From: Inonotus obliquus
Taxonomy: Eukaryota; Basidiomycota; Agaricomycetes; Hymenochaetales; Hymenochaetaceae
Direction: 5' to 3'
DNA: 64,000 bases
Assembly (NCBI GenBank): GCA_032164295.1
Contig: JAJHTX010000005.1
Location: 1,488,001-1,552,000, forward strand
Of this stretch, positions 11,459-24,318 are shown piece by piece. The position numbers and the translations under genes are program-made. Each line of letters starts with the position of its first letter. Position 1 is the stretch's first letter. Under the pieces are notes generated by a model that saw only the letters and a list, made by a program, of their open reading frames with translations, was not told the origin of the DNA and ran no database searches.

Positions 11459-13705
11459 ATGACATCCAAAGTAACTTGGTATGTTTCTCGTTCTTTGTGG
11501 CAAGGATTACATCTGACCACCTTGCAAGCAAGCCCAATATGCTCCCAACAAGTCCCAGAGCAGATTATAAATCAGCACCTTGATAGCGGTTGCTCAAACA
11601 TAGGAGCGCCCGCTTCCAGTGATCTTGCTCCGAGCAAGCCGTCTGTCCCCGGGATGAAGTCATCGAAAAAGGAGACATATCAAAACCCTTCTCTGGCGCC
11701 GATATTCGCCAGACCTGGTGCTACTCAAGCTCCTACTAGTTCACAGAGTGCATTTCTTACAACCCCGACGCGAGCTACCGCTTCAAAGAGACGTGTTGAC
11801 CAAATTACGTCCGCTCGAGCTGCATCCTCTTCTAGTCCTCTCGAGTCGGCACCAAGCAAGCGTGCTAGAACAGCTACTTCGAACCTTGAGAATGCTCAAC
11901 CACTGCCCGAACGCCTACGACCACAGTCGCTGGATGATTTTGTCGGCCAACCTCACGTCATCGGACCGGGATCACTACTTAGACACCTCATAGATTCAGG
12001 TGGAAATATAGGAAGTATTATCCTATGGGGCCCGCCTGGCTGTGGTAAAACGACATTGGCGAGATTGCTAGCGAAGAAATCGAGCTCTGTGTTCAAGGAG
12101 CTTTCCGCTACCGGTGTCGGCGTTAATGAGGTCAGGCAAGTATTCGAAGAAGCCAAAGGGTTGCTATCATTGACCGGAAAGTACGAGACCACATAGCATC
12201 GTCTTTTAGTACGCGTTGCTCATTCTATATAGGAGAACGATTCTGTTCCTGGACGAGATTCATCGATTCAACAAAGCTCAGCAGGTGTGAACTGATCCTG
12301 GCGCCTAAGAATTGTACTCAACTATTCTCAAGGATATCTTTCTGCCATATGTTGAGCAAGGACACATACAGGTGCGGCCAAGACATACCGGTAATCATGG
12401 GAGACTGATTGAGTGACACTTGAACTATAGCTCATTGGAGCCACAACTGAGAATCCATCCTTCAGAGTGATTGGAGCTCTACTGAGTCGATGCCGGCGAG
12501 TGTGACATATCCCACTCTTGGAATAGCGATGCTAATCCGCATATTCATTCGTAGCGTCTTTGTTCTTGAACGTCTGACCGATGAAGACATACGAGAAATT
12601 CTAACGCGGGCCGTCCTGCGCGTCTCCCCGCCTAAAGAACAAACTTCAGGCGAAGCCGCAGACAAGGCCCATGACCGAGAAGCCGTGACTAGTGAGGTTA
12701 CTGATGCGCTCAATTTAGAACTCGACTCTTCGCAAACTCTGTCGCCTTCATTACCCACTTCATCACCCAACGATACTCCCTTTCCAGATTACCCCCAAAT
12801 TACCCCTAAAGTATTCTCCTCCATCGTTTCTCTTTCTTCTGGGGATGCACGCATCGCACTATCCCTCCTCTCCTTCGCGCTCTCCATGCCGCCTACGACA
12901 CCAACTTCCCAATTACTGGAATCCCTGCGAAAGAGTGTGCTTGGCGCATACGATCGCACTGGGGACACACATTATGATCTCATTAGTGCTTTGCATAAGT
13001 GCGTACGCGGAAGCGCCGGAAGCGCCGCGTTGTATTGGCTTGCGCGCATGCTGAAGGGTGGTGAAGATCCACTGTTCATCGCTCGCCGCATGCTCGTCTG
13101 CGCGAGTGAAGATGTCGGCCTCGCAGACCCGAAGGCATTGCCACTTGTAAGTCTAGAAAGCGTGGTAAAATGTTTATTCATTCATTGAGCGCGGTTATTC
13201 TATCAGGCAATGGCTACTTATCAAGCGTGCCAGGTCGTCGGAATGCCCGAATGCCGTATCCACCTCGCACATCTCGTCTCATACCTCTCCGAAGCACCCA
13301 AGTCGACGCGATCATATAGGGCATACAACCGTGCCGAGGAGGCAGCTGCTCGTGATATGACACTGCCTGTACCATTGGAGTTACGAAACGCGCCTACGAA
13401 ACTCATGGAAGACCTTGGTTACGCGGAGGGATATCGCTACAATCCTGATTACGTGTAAGTACATTTGCCTAACACGTTCGTGAATTAACTAACAATGCTT
13501 CAGGCATCCGGTTATCAACCAGTATTTGCCAACAGAGCTGAAAGATAAGGTCTTCCTCTTCAAGGAAGGCGATGATTCGGATAAAGTTTGGGATGAGGAC
13601 TCGCTCAGTGCCTGGGAACGGGAAGCTAATGATGGAAAGGAATGGGAAGGAAGACAGAAATATGGAAAGTCTTCGGAGGACACAGACGGAGAGGTGGCTT
13701 CCTGA
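11459..13705 (+). CDS. MGS1: Mgs1/WRNIP1-type AAA+ ATPase (RarA family)
   Basis: A 20-nt first exon (11459-11478) is spliced to an exon starting at 11533, creating a UBZ4-like ubiquitin-binding finger, CPIC then HLDSGC. After a serine-rich linker comes RPQSLDDFVGQPHVIGPGS, Walker A GPPGCGKTTLARLLA and Walker B LFLDEIHRFNK. The sensor region LIGATTENPSF and the RarA C-terminal domain follow (GDARIALSLLSFALSM, ASEDVGLADP, MATYQACQVVGMPEC), and the protein ends DTDGEVAS. Family members act at stalled replication forks in the nucleus, binding ubiquitinated PCNA and working beside Rad18 and DNA polymerase delta (family knowledge). About 5-6 short introns are present. Confidence 0.92.
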
Positions 13706-13916
13706 GTGTTTATCGAAGACATAGTCAGCGCATTGCTTGCTTTACTACTGCTATCTTTTTTTGCTTTCACTGAGGAATTACCCATTACCATCGATTGTAT
13801 TGTAGAATCATACACAGGGCTCAGCATAAACAATCATAAGTAAAGTTACATGAAGAATTTAGAGCATAGGAAACGAATCGATGCATTTCCAAAGAATTGT
13901 TAAAAGAAAGCGAATA

Positions 13917-14932
13917 TTATCCATCAAGCGCACCCGCTGTTTGCATCGGTCGCGATTCAAGCCGACGACGGGGAGGACGGGTTGCCCTTATGAAGCCCCC
14001 CGCGTCCCAAGCAGAGACGTTAATACTCGGATCGACCCATATGCCTAGTGCGTTCACGAAAGGCCAGTTCTTTTCATCTGATGGTTCTGCCGTGAGAGAC
14101 AATGAGGAGTTGCGGTCCAAAGATGACCAGACCTCAGCAAGAGGTCGAACCAACGGCACATCTGCATATGAACCGGGTGATAATACCTGGGGAGGAGGTT
14201 CTCGACCCGGGGAAGGTGGAGGAGTGTGCATTTGTCGAGGTAGGGGCAATGTTACTATGCTGGGGGACATCGGTAGTTGACATGTACACGGCTGAGAGCA
14301 ACAGGCGCGAATTATGAGACTGAAGAATTGAAAGTGTGTCATTTTCGACTCACCCTCGGAGTAGGTGGCATTTCCAAGTCATCGTCCAGCGAAGACAAGG
14401 ATGAACCAGCTGATGCGACAACGCGATGTGATCCAGCAGACTCCGTCGTCGGGGTAAGAGCCGAAAGGGCCGGCGAGGCAAGCGCGACATTCTCGTATTG
14501 CTCACCATCATTCTCAACATTGCTCTCCACGTCTGAATCGCAGGGCGTTGGCAACCTCGCAGACTCCTCGTCCAAACGCGCCTTCCTAGCACTGTCCCGA
14601 ACCGTTGCAACTGCCATACCCTCCGAAATCTCACAAGCGGGAAGCGGCTGAAAACTACTAGACACTCTCGACAAGGTGCCTGAAACCAACGATTCAGATC
14701 TTTGCCTCCAGCTGGAACTTGCGGACACCCTTTGTGTTCGCGGCGAGGGGCGTTTTTGAGAGCGTGAGGAAGAACTTTGCGTAGGGGTAGCTGCAGTAAT
14801 ATTGCGGTTCAGGATAAAAAGTTTCAGCGAACGAAGTGCAAAGCAGACCAGGTTCCATAACGAAACGAGCTTACCGCTGTATGAATCGTGGCGTAGTGAA
14901 GCAAAGTCGTTCGCGCTCCTTCCAACACTCAT
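13917..14932 (-). CDS. Serine/proline-rich protein of unknown function
   Basis: The minus-strand gene starts at 14932 (MSVGRSANDFASL), splices by a GTAAGC donor into a serine/arginine-rich exon, then by a further intron into a C-terminal exon ending MQTAGALDG at 13917. The total is roughly 300 residues, mostly low complexity. The last about 70 residues are more ordered, with WSSLDRNSSLSL and NALGIWVDPSINVSAWDAGG, which may be the conserved part. I recognise no domain. It is probably a fungal-restricted, largely disordered protein. It is convergent with MGS1. Confidence 0.55.
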
Positions 14933-15727
14933 CCTCGACTGTCAAAGCAGAGGCAGAGTAGAGAAGGAGAGAATTGTGGCAGAACCTCCCTTCCATCGCG
15001 TGATGCAATCCTTTTCTACTTCTTTACCAGACGTTCAAAGCACAGACCTCGTTCCTAGAACCTACGCGTTCCGCTACTACCAACCAAAGCGGACCCTCCC
15101 AATCAGGAAGATAAAGAAGAGCAAACGAACTAAGGAGCAGAACTATAAGAGGGAAACTCCTCGATAGATCACATCGTGGTGTGCAGGTTCGGCCCGCCGG
15201 ATTCGCCGCCGCGACTCTTTTGTAATGGGTAATGCACAGCGCAACACGAGGCTCTGAGCCTCCCGACCTAGAGATGTGTTATCAGCATTCTTTCGCTGAT
15301 AAAAGTCGTACGACATCGTACCTATAAGCTCAATGGTCATGCGCTAACAGCCTTTGAGGGGCTGTAAGAGCTCGATGTTATCGATCGAACTCCAACAAAC
15401 ATTGAGAACAAGTCCACATTTGGTAATCGAGGGCAGACAGGGTTGTTGTGAACTCCGCTTGGCACTTTGTAGGTACTGCAAAAGGACATCCTTTCTTTCG
15501 TAACACCCGGCACAGCTTAAGAATCTACTTGCCTTGGCTCATCAGTGGTCCCTACGAGATCCGACCCAACCTCTAATCGAAAAGCGATTACTGTTTCAAA
15601 TTAAGATTACCTCCGACAAGCTAAATGTACAATCCACTGAGGTTGCGCTAGATTATTATGAGTCATAAAATTGAGTGGTGAAGGTAAAAGGCGAGTGGTA
15701 TATCTACATAGAGCAGAAATAGAGAGA
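14933..15727. other. Intergenic region
   Basis: Holds the 5' flank of the serine-rich gene and the 3' flank of MGM1. The frame at 14802-15167 on the plus strand has no domain and overlaps the gene on the other strand. No feature is called. Confidence 0.4.
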
Positions 15728-18711
15728 TTAAAACATGTTCCCAAAGAGTCCCTTCGCTCGTCGAGTAGTAGGTTGAGCGTCTTTGCGTAGACTCGTCAAG
15801 CTGCTGAGTTGTTTCATGACCTACACGCGAATTATGAATGAGCGATGAGGGGAATAGGAAGAAAGAGACTAACTTCTTCGAGCCTTTCTTTGCGAGTCTG
15901 AAGTTCAAGATGATCGCGCACTTCAGGATTTTCTCGAGCGAATGCCTCAATCTCTTTACGATCTTGGTCGTATATTAATCGCGAGTCAATCTCTCGGGGA
16001 AACTGGCTCGCAAGTGAGATTCCCGCACGCCGCGGAAAGGACTCAAACTCAGGAACTCACCTGATAGAAGAAATGGTCGAGTAATTCTATGCTTATGAAC
16101 AGTGCGGATGTATACGCCAGCTTTTCGGCAACTACATCTAAGAAGGCCTCGGGGCACATGACATCATTGGCTGGTCCACCCTTGCAGCGTTTTGACTTTA
16201 GAGTTTGAAGACGGAGTTTCAGGATGCCTATTCTGTCCACATAGGATTCCGCCTGTTTGGCTAAAGCGACAAGTACATTTATCAGAGGATTGGTCATCGA
16301 GAAGTCAGAAACAAGCATACCGTCAAACATTTGTGCCGGACTGTATCTATAGTGGACTTCCTCTGGTTCGGGCGTTGATTCTCCTTCCTGCGCCTGCGCC
16401 AATAGTCTTTGTCGCTTCTTTTCTTTCTCTTTTTCTTCGACCGTTCGTAGGTAGCCCATCAAGTTATTTAGCCGACGACCCCCTCCGACACGATTCCTGA
16501 TCTCCTTCAGCTTCGCCTCACACATACCGAGTTCCTTCTCAACTGATTCGACAGACTTCACCCGCCCAAGCTCCCACTCACGGTCGTCAACCTCTACTTC
16601 GAATTTATAAGGCTTGATACAGTTCTCCACTTGGTCTGCAGTAATTCCAAGACGTTCTCGTAGGATTGAATGGCTGATAGCAACGATACGCTCAGCAGCG
16701 CGCGGGTGATGGGAGAATGGTTCGCATGACACTATTGTGTCAATTAATGATCTGAGGGCATCAGCAACGAGGAATGTAGTGTCACGGCCGACACCGGATT
16801 TCGTTAGTAGCGAGCTTGCCGCATCGAGTTTATATCGCCAGTATGGTTCCAACTCGTCTGGTTTAACTTTCGAATCCGCAGCAACTGCACTGAGTTCCCT
16901 CGTTCGGTTGTCTGCCCAGTAAAGTTGTTCCATGATATCCATCACCTTGTCGTTGAGTAAGTCTTTGAGCTTTGCGCGAAGCTGCGGGCGAGCGAACTGA
17001 GAGGTGTAATCGCGGAAACGCCCTTTAAGGGTATCAATTGTTTCGGCAACGTACGACTCTGCTGAGATCCGTCGATCGTTGTATTTGACCTTGAATTGAT
17101 ATGTCGCATCCTCGAGCTCTAATTGTACTTGATTCGTGATTCCATGGAGTGACGAAGCCATCGATGACTCTAGTACTTCCATAAGGTGTCGCCGAAGGGT
17201 CTTTGTACCCAGCAGGAGAGTGGGAAACCGACTAAAATACTCCTTGTGCGCATTGAAGTATTCGTTCTCTGCTCGTCTGACGAGTTCAGCAGGGGTTTCT
17301 GTCCTGCTTCTTGCATGAACAGCTTTGCAAATCACTCCAACATAGCCCAAGTGAAGAGGATACTTGTTTCCGATCATGATTTCCACGGCACGCTCGGGAG
17401 GAACAAGGTCCACCTTCGTGACGACTCCAATGGTACGCATTCCCAACGGGTCGACCTTCCGACTAGCCCGAAGCGCCGGTGAGTTGGCCAGGTCCACATC
17501 TGCGGCGCAGACAGCCAGAATGATGTTCGGCTCGCGGATGTACCGTTCACACAGGCTAGCAATCTGTTCCTTCAGATTATCCGGCTGGTCCATTGAAGAG
17601 ATCTGAATGTAACCCGGGAGATCGATCATGGTCAGGTCGGGCACGTTCGGACTATAAATACGAAGGTCTATGGGATCATCCGAGACGCACTGCTCCGCAG
17701 GGACGGCAAGATTGAGGTCGGTTAGAGTCTTCTGAATTTGTGCGAAGTCCGAAATTTTCCCAAGCCCCAATGCCGGGAATTCGCCATACTCTTGCGGCTC
17801 TTTACTTCCAACATTAGCAGGAGTATGCACAAGCGTCAGCTCAATGGGCCGGCGCGTCACCATATTGGTACCCCTGGCGGTTATAAGTCATTCAAAATCA
17901 CAATGAATATTTCTAGGTTTCCACTTACTTAGGAAGAAATTCATGACCGACAATGGCCTCCAATACCGAGCTCTTTCCCGAGCTTTGAGAACCAATGACC
18001 ACGATACTTGGTAGTTTTAGAGCGTCACTCTGGTCAATTTCGAGAAGCATCGTCCTTATCCCGATAAGCTTCTTTGTCAGGTGCATAAGTTCGCTAGGCC
18101 CGATGATCGCGGTGTCCTTCTCGTCTCCTTCATCTGCCGAGTAAGATGGTGCAGCAAGTGTGGCAGCCATGAGCGCTGCGACCGCTGCATCCTCGCCATC
18201 CGGAGGCTTTCCGCCCGAGTTTCCGTTTTGGCTGCTACTCTCTCTACTGCCCCGCGATTTTTCTCGTGCGGAGAAAAGGTCTTTCAGGAACTGAGGAGCC
18301 TCCACTTCCGCTAGCCGAGATTGTACATCCCTGAGAGTATCCGAAGCGGAATCAAATGCATCCGTTGCAGTGTCCTGTACACGGTCCAACCATCCTGATG
18401 TCACTTTCTTAAGCTCTGCTGAAATAGTCAGTACTCCACGATATGTACCATTCTCACAATCACTTGCCTTCTAGCTTGTAATTTGCGTAACCTAGAGCGC
18501 CTGCTCCTACAGTTGCCCCAGCTATCGGAACTCTGAAAGCGCGAGCTACCAGTTTTGGAATTGTCGTATAGGACAACGCTCTCACATGCATCCGACGGAA
18601 GGATTGAGAGTACGGCGAGAACATACTATTTCGTGGGCGGAGAGGGGAATAGAACATGGCGGTCGGAATGCGCCTCGGGGCGTTGCGAGCCATCATTCTA
18701 AGAGTAACCAT
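15728..18711 (-). CDS. MGM1: Mitochondrial dynamin-like GTPase Mgm1/OPA1
   Basis: Minus strand, five exons by eye. The N-terminus ([20 protein letters not shown]) is arginine-rich without acids, a mitochondrial presequence. A hydrophobic segment [16 protein letters not shown] follows, and a second one ([13 protein letters not shown]), where rhomboid cleavage is expected in this family. The GTPase shows G1 GSQSSGKSS, the switch I threonine in [10 protein letters not shown]3 DLPG and G4 TKVD. The stalk and GED follow, ending KGLFGNMF. Mgm1 drives inner-membrane fusion and cristae shape (family knowledge). The first intron (18419-18467) is GC-AG with the strong donor AG|GCAAGT; the other introns are GT-AG. 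The last exons are small. Divergent to the HMG-box gene. Confidence 0.94.
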
Positions 18712-19521
18712 GGCTGGCGCGACCTAAAGATGAACGAGGAGCGCTAAATGTTTTTGTTGACGGAGCAATAGAGAAGTCGCGACGGTGTCCAGAGTTTCTT
18801 GCCCAGGATCTTCAAGCCCAGATGGATGCAAGCGCTACTCTACTAGCATCAGCAAGTCGTCCGCCGCGATCGGATCGAGATTTTCTGATACCGGATCCGA
18901 TAACGGTGCAAGGTGTGTCTAAAGAGTGCAGAGGTGAACTCAAAAGATGTCCGACCTTGACTGAGTGACGACGAAGCTGTCGGCACGGCACGTGACTTAT
19001 CTATACGCTTTGTTGCCTTTCTGGGAATTGTCGTTCTTGCCTGATTTGTCCCTTTTGGATTGACCGTTCATTGTTTCGACACACATTCATCTCTCTTTGA
19101 GTTCATCGTCTTTGTGAACAGCCAGGTACATACAGCACAGCACACTCCACATCACTTACCATCCATCGGGTGTCCTTTCTACTTGACCTCGGATCATGGC
19201 TCAGGTCCTTTTGGCAACCTATCTTACTTGACACAATGAAATGGTTTTTCCATTTGCAAGCAACACGAGCCCCCATTGTCGTGTTGTGATTACGCATGTA
19301 TTTCCTTATGAGGGGATGTTGTGAAAGAAAACTTGTAGACGCAAGATCCTATAGTTCTCCAAAATTAAACAAAGCTGATTGAATGCTGCACAGCGTCTAT
19401 AGCCGCCATGTAGGCATGCACGCCAACATAGAAAAGAGCGGGGCGAAGTACGAGGAAATGGACATTAGCCCCCCTTCCGAGTCCTTCGTGGTTCTCCTAA
19501 TATCTCCTTCACGCTCTCGCT
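18712..19521. other. Divergent intergenic region
   Basis: Between the divergent MGM1 and HMG-box genes. No gene is recognised. It contains a CT-rich stretch near 19060-19100 and presumably both promoters. Confidence 0.45.
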
Positions 19522-20414
19522 ATGCCTGTCATACGCAACACTGCTACGTTGAACCATGAAACAGGTATTTCATATCGACTAGTTAGCTCTCGTATTTGCT
19601 GACGTGAACTGTAGGGCACCGTGTTGAAAACAATCCCGATCGCGGTTACGCCCATTCCCGGACGTCGATCACCGGAGGCCCCGTGAATTCGAAGGCCGCA
19701 AAGAAGAAAAAACCTTCAAATGCTTTCTTCCTATACCGTTCTCATGTCCTCGCGAAGAACCTGCTGCCCGCAGATGTCAAGCACCAGAACGACGCCTCGC
19801 GAGTGGCAGCTCAGATGTGGAAGGCCGAGTCTCAGGAAACACGCTTGCACTTCTTTGCTCTAGCTGAAGAAAAAAGGAAAGAGAAACAAGAGGATGAGGA
19901 GCCCGAGAATGCAATACAAGTGCCTTCGACACCTCCACCCCCGCCGTTGTCCCCCTCGTCTGTGTCCACCACGAGTTCTTTGCACTCCTCTCCTCCTTCG
20001 ACTCCATATTCAGCCTGTATTCAAACGCCTCCGGCACCAAAGGTAAGTTCCTTGATACTATATCTTCCCAATATACGCTTATAGTAAACGGCATTTTAGA
20101 TGCCAGTGCGTTTCCTCAACCCTCCCAATTTCCCAGGTCGATTTTCATCGCCCTCGGAGGAGTTCTTGCCAGTCATCAATCCTCAAAACGCTTTGGTCCC
20201 CGGATACGATGAGCCTGTCATGCATGGTTTGGCGGCAGAATGGTGCTCACCGCAACGGACGTGCTCGGTTTACCCCACAAGCATCAGTGGCTTTTCCACT
20301 GATAGTAACATGTCGCCGCTGCAGCGCGCGAATGCTACCTCTCGATTTTACCCTGTGACCCCGGCTTTTCCTCCCGATAATGACGTCTCACCCTTCCCGT
20401 TTTATTTCAGTTGA
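19522..20414 (+). CDS. HMG-box transcription factor
   Basis: Three exons. The first (ATG at 19522, 44 nt) joins in frame through a GTATTT donor and CTGTAG acceptor to an exon encoding the HMG box. The box includes KKPSNAFFLYRSHVLAKNLL, a SRVAAQMWKAES segment and FFALAEEKRKEKQ. This is the MATA_HMG subtype seen in fungal regulators. After a proline/serine-rich linker an intron with GTAAGT leads to the C-terminal exon starting at 20100, ending SPFPFYFS. The protein is about 270 residues with a single box. Targets are unknown. Nothing else around it suggests a mating-type locus (in agaricomycetes that is built on homeodomain and pheromone-receptor genes). Confidence 0.82.
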
Positions 20415-20692
20415 AGGAGTTCATGGAAGTTGCAGGATTCAAGTTGTGCTTCGTTACTCGATTTTCGGGATGATGTTCTTCCTCAGTGAATAGGAATATT
20501 GGATTCTCTTCTTTGTTCTTTTGTACTACTACAGCCTATGCATCATCACACGTAGCATTCGTCCTATACATCTACTGCCTGTAATAATCTCCACATATCA
20601 TAATTTACAAATTTCGGTCCTAGCCCAACACGTGATGTGATATAGTAAATGAAAATAATTGGTTCGATAACGCACCCCACAGCCAAGTTCCA

Positions 20693-21411
20693 ATGTTGCT
20701 GCCAACTCCTCCGGAACGCAAGCAGCGTTAGTACTGAACTGTCTTAAGATTTTCTAGAGCGTCATTTCTGACATGGTGATTTAGCTACGCGACGGAAGTC
20801 ACAAAGCACTGCTGCGCAAGCTGGGCTTTCTCCAGAACTCATCGAAAAACGAACGAAGCGCCATCTCGAAGAACTCGAGGTATCGTCCCAACCTCTTTCT
20901 ATTTACCGAGTTTACTTATTGCTACTCATTTCTCAGAGAACAAACTACACGGAGCCAACCGTGTCGCTAGCAGGTATCGGATATGGAGAAAGCGCAGCCA
21001 GCGCTCGAGGACGCGCTCGTGAAACGATATCCGACAAGCGCGTGATCGAAGGAGCACCGCGCAAGAAAACACAATCAAAGAACGTCCGCGACGCGCTTGT
21101 ATATAGAAAGAATCTTGCGACGCTCATTGAAGAGTCGGTAAGTTTTGCGTGTCATGTTTACTTTACACATGGAAATCCGCACAGAAGTAAATCATATGCT
21201 AACGAATGTACAGGGGATTGCTCGTTTACCACCAGCAGTGCCGACATATTTAACAGCTGTCGCACCTCCTCCTTTGGAACCACCGCGTCTGCTATGTACC
21301 GTATGTGGGTACTGGGGTCGGTATAAGTGTCGGAAATGTTCCATAGCGTATTGCGATAAGAAATGCGAAGAAACACATAATGATACACGATGCGAACGGC
21401 GCATGTACTGA
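20693..21411 (+). CDS. VPS71: SWR1 complex subunit Vps71 / ZNHIT1 (HIT zinc finger)
   Basis: Four exons from the ATG at 20693 (MLLPTPPERKQ), all junctions in frame. The N-terminal half has a basic helical region (SPELIEKRTKRHLEELERTN) and a segment ending in KNLATLIEES. The C-terminus is a zf-HIT finger: CTVCGYWGRYKCRKC, then AYCDKKCEETHNDTRC, with the last residues RRMY. Vps71 (ZNHIT1 in animals) helps load H2A.Z into chromatin as part of SWR1/SRCAP (family knowledge). The length of about 165 residues and the C-terminal finger match the family. Convergent with the Swd2 gene. Confidence 0.9.
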
Positions 21412-21481
21412 AAGAATGGTGCAAAAGTAGAACGGCAATCCATAAGGCTACTGTTCTTGGTGAACGTTTCTGCGACAATAT

Positions 21482-22887
21482 CTAGCTACCACCGAACTTC
21501 TTCTTAAAATGTTCTTTAACCTCGTCGGAACCATCGCCGGACAGGTCTGGCAACCAGAAAGCCTAGGGAAACAGTCAGAATCGTGGTATTAGACTTGGAG
21601 AAGATGGACCAAGCACGGCTCACCAGCTCTGATCCCGCCGTTGCCATCATTGCGAGTCTCGGATTGAATCTGACGCAACGAGAAGGACCAGGATGCCCAT
21701 CGAGGGTTGCAACTGGTTGCAGCACCATCGGCACCCTATTGAGGTCTATCGGCTCGTTTCCTCGGACGGGTAGGTTCTGCACGTCCCATATGCAAACTTT
21801 GCCATCCAAACTCCCACTTACCACGAATTTGCTATCGGGAGTCCATGATACTTCCTCCCCACTAATACCCTTTGTCGGATTCAAGCCCACTGTCGCCTCC
21901 ATTCGAACGCGCTCCAGACCGACGTGACCTTCGAGCTTAGCAAGCAGATGTCCCTCGAACGCGTCTAATATGTAATGCGCATTCCCAGATGTGCCCACGA
22001 GCAGATACTTTCCGTTTGACGAGAACGCGAGGGAGGTCATATAGATTTGGCGAGGCGGGAACGAGACCAGCTTCAGTAGAGGATCTTCTAATGTCATCGT
22101 TAAGAACGGCTCCTTATCGAAATTGTTCATGTCGTAGAGTAAGATGCGACAAAACGTGTTAATCGCAACAGCGAATACGAGTCCGGAATTGTCATAGGCG
22201 ATGAGAGGTGAAGATGGAAGATGAAGAAGTCCTCGACAATGCATCTTCCGTAAGTCCCATAAACGAACGGTTCGATCCAGTGACCCCGACATGAAACCAT
22301 CATCTATTGGCGACATCTCCAATGATACGACGCGTTCTTTATGCCCCTTGAAGTATCGTAGATAAATGTTGTCGTGTAATGAGTGGTACCGAATCGAGTC
22401 GTCCTCCTTCGTAGACGCATGGATAATGGAGGTGTTCTTGTGTGTGAAGCGTGGCAAGTCGACACCATATTTCTTCGAGTACAGTGTCTTGATATGTCTA
22501 TGAACGCGCAGTCTGTGTTAATAGCGGGCCCGAAGGTTTCAGTAGGCTACGGAGACGTACTTTCCAGTCTTGCAGTTATATACTCGAAACGTTTCATCTT
22601 CTGCAGCAGTCACGAGTGTGTCTCCCCGGTCATCAAACGACAACCCAGTTATCTGACGAGGAGAAAGATTTTGCATGCGAGGCAAAGTTGAGCCAGGAGA
22701 CGGCGCGGGATGAGGTTCAACGCTCCCCTTGAATATCTTCGCTGGTTTCAATTTGCTCTACAGTTGCCCGTTAGTTGAGCGAAATGCGACTCCGTTAAAC
22801 CACACTGCACACCATAAGTTGATCATTAAGGGTGACTGGTTGAGGCTTTGCGCCATTGATAGTGGCGCCTAGCCCTAAAGTCGTCAT
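21482..22887 (-). CDS. SWD2: WD40 protein Swd2 / WDR82
   Basis: The minus-strand first exon begins at 22887 (MTTLGLGATING) and splices at NDQLM to SKLKPAKIF, the conserved Swd2 N-terminus preceding the first blade. WD repeats follow: SFDDRGDTLVTAAEDETFRV, the HKNTSIIHAST segment, MSPIDDGFMSGSLDRTVRLW, SFSSNGKYLLVGTSGN, and VSWTPDSKFVVSGSLDGKVC. It ends EHFKKKFGGS after a short last intron. Swd2 is shared by the Set1/COMPASS H3K4 methyltransferase and, in yeast, the cleavage/polyadenylation factor (family knowledge). The start lies 180 bp from the divergent Rpb5 start. Confidence 0.92.
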
Positions 22888-23067
22888 TCTGGTGGAATAA
22901 AGCAGTCGCCTGCAAGGCAGGTGTAGGTGCTGAGCAACGAGAGTTAAAAGATGAAAGCCAGTGATCGACTCGTGATCGACGGAAGCCCTATGGGATCGCG
23001 TGACGTGACTGTAACGCGTGGACATTCTCCTCTCCTTCACGAACTTCTCCAACTCACAGTGACAACG
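22888..23067. promoter_or_regulatory. Compact divergent promoter SWD2/RPB5
   Basis: Only 180 bp separate the two start codons, so both genes must share this region. It contains CGTGACGTGAC near 22998-23010 and ACGCGT at about 23015. No TATA box is obvious. Shared control is an inference from spacing. Confidence 0.5.
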
Positions 23068-24008
23068 ATGGCGGATGCTGTTGGCGGACCTGATGAAGCA
23101 GCAAGATTATGGCGCGTCAACAGGACAATACATGAACTTGTCAAGGATAGAGTACGCACATGTATTCAGCTCAAGGATGGGATTTGACTAATTTGACATT
23201 GAACAGGGTTTTCAGGTCGCGGACGAAGAAATCGAAATGGACCTTGCGACCTTCAAACAGACTTATGCCAATAGTGGTGGTGCTGTCGAGTGAGCTTCTG
23301 TCTATTCTCACATCACATGGATAATAACGGAAGACATCTCAGCCGCAACCAGCTCAATTTCTTCACGAACCATTCTGTAAACCACCAGGACCATATCTTC
23401 GTGTTCTTCTCTGATGAAAGAAGTGTCGGTGTCAAAACGATGCGCAAGTATGTCCTCGCACTCATCGCTGGCCTGCCGACTGTGCTGAGGTTGAACTGTT
23501 GGTTGCAGACTGCTTAGCATTCTAGAGGACAAGTCCATCAACAAGGCAATTATCATCTTCCCTGGAAATATGACTCCGTCTGCACGAAAGGTGTGTTTAC
23601 CTCGTCCCCCATCTTGACTAACGCATACTCTAACCTTCACGCCGACGTGTAGGTCATTGTCGCCATGTCACATCAGTACAGACTCGAAGAGTTCTCTGAA
23701 TCAGACCTTCTCGTCAACATTACACGACATATCCTTGTCCCACAACATGAAGTCCTTACTCAAGAAGAGAAGAAGCTGCTTTTGGAGAAGTAGTAAGTCC
23801 CTTTTCTGACCGCTTACGGTATCAATCCTTCTGACCGACGTCTCTCGATACTTCCACTGCTAGTCGTCTCAAAGAGACTCAGCTTCCTCGTATTCAACTA
23901 GCAGACCCAGTAGCACGATATTATGGTCTTAAACGAGGGCAAGTGGTGAAGATCACCCGACCTTCTGAGACGGCTGGTCGTTATGCTAGTTACAGGATAT
24001 GTTTCTAG
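23068..24008 (+). CDS. RPB5: RNA polymerase I/II/III common subunit Rpb5 (RPABC1)
   Basis: Six exons from the ATG at 23068. The N-terminal domain shows [19 protein letters not shown], then [20 protein letters not shown], and an [17 protein letters not shown] stretch. The C-terminal assembly domain has [20 protein letters not shown] and [18 protein letters not shown], ending [12 protein letters not shown]. This C-terminal domain is the archaeal RpoH-like part and is almost invariant. Length about 220 residues, normal for the family. All introns are short and in frame. It works in the nucleus in all three RNA polymerases (family knowledge). Divergent with SWD2 and convergent with the DnaJ gene. 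Confidence 0.96.
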
Positions 24009-24318
24009 ATGGATGTGCTGCCCTTGCTGAAGAGGGGACAAAAGTATCTGTATTTCGGCGCTCCGCTTGCTTTCTGGCGCATTACCTGTCAATTTAAACA
24101 TCACTGTAGTATTCCATTTCATAGATGTTGAATCATAGCCTCTGCGCTCTTGGGATAATTATTTCGGTTCAGAAATCTTCTAGGTCTATGATGTAGGGAA
24201 ATATACAATTGCAATATGAGCAGGGAATTAGATGAGCTGAAGAATATAGCAACGATCGGGTATGCATGTTAGCAGCGAGAACGCGAGACGCAGGACAAGC
24301 CACACGGAGGTAGGCAGC

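Noticed and set aside
19522..20414. HMG-box gene as a mating-type locus
   Set aside because: In agaricomycetes the mating loci are homeodomain and pheromone/receptor genes; none lie nearby.
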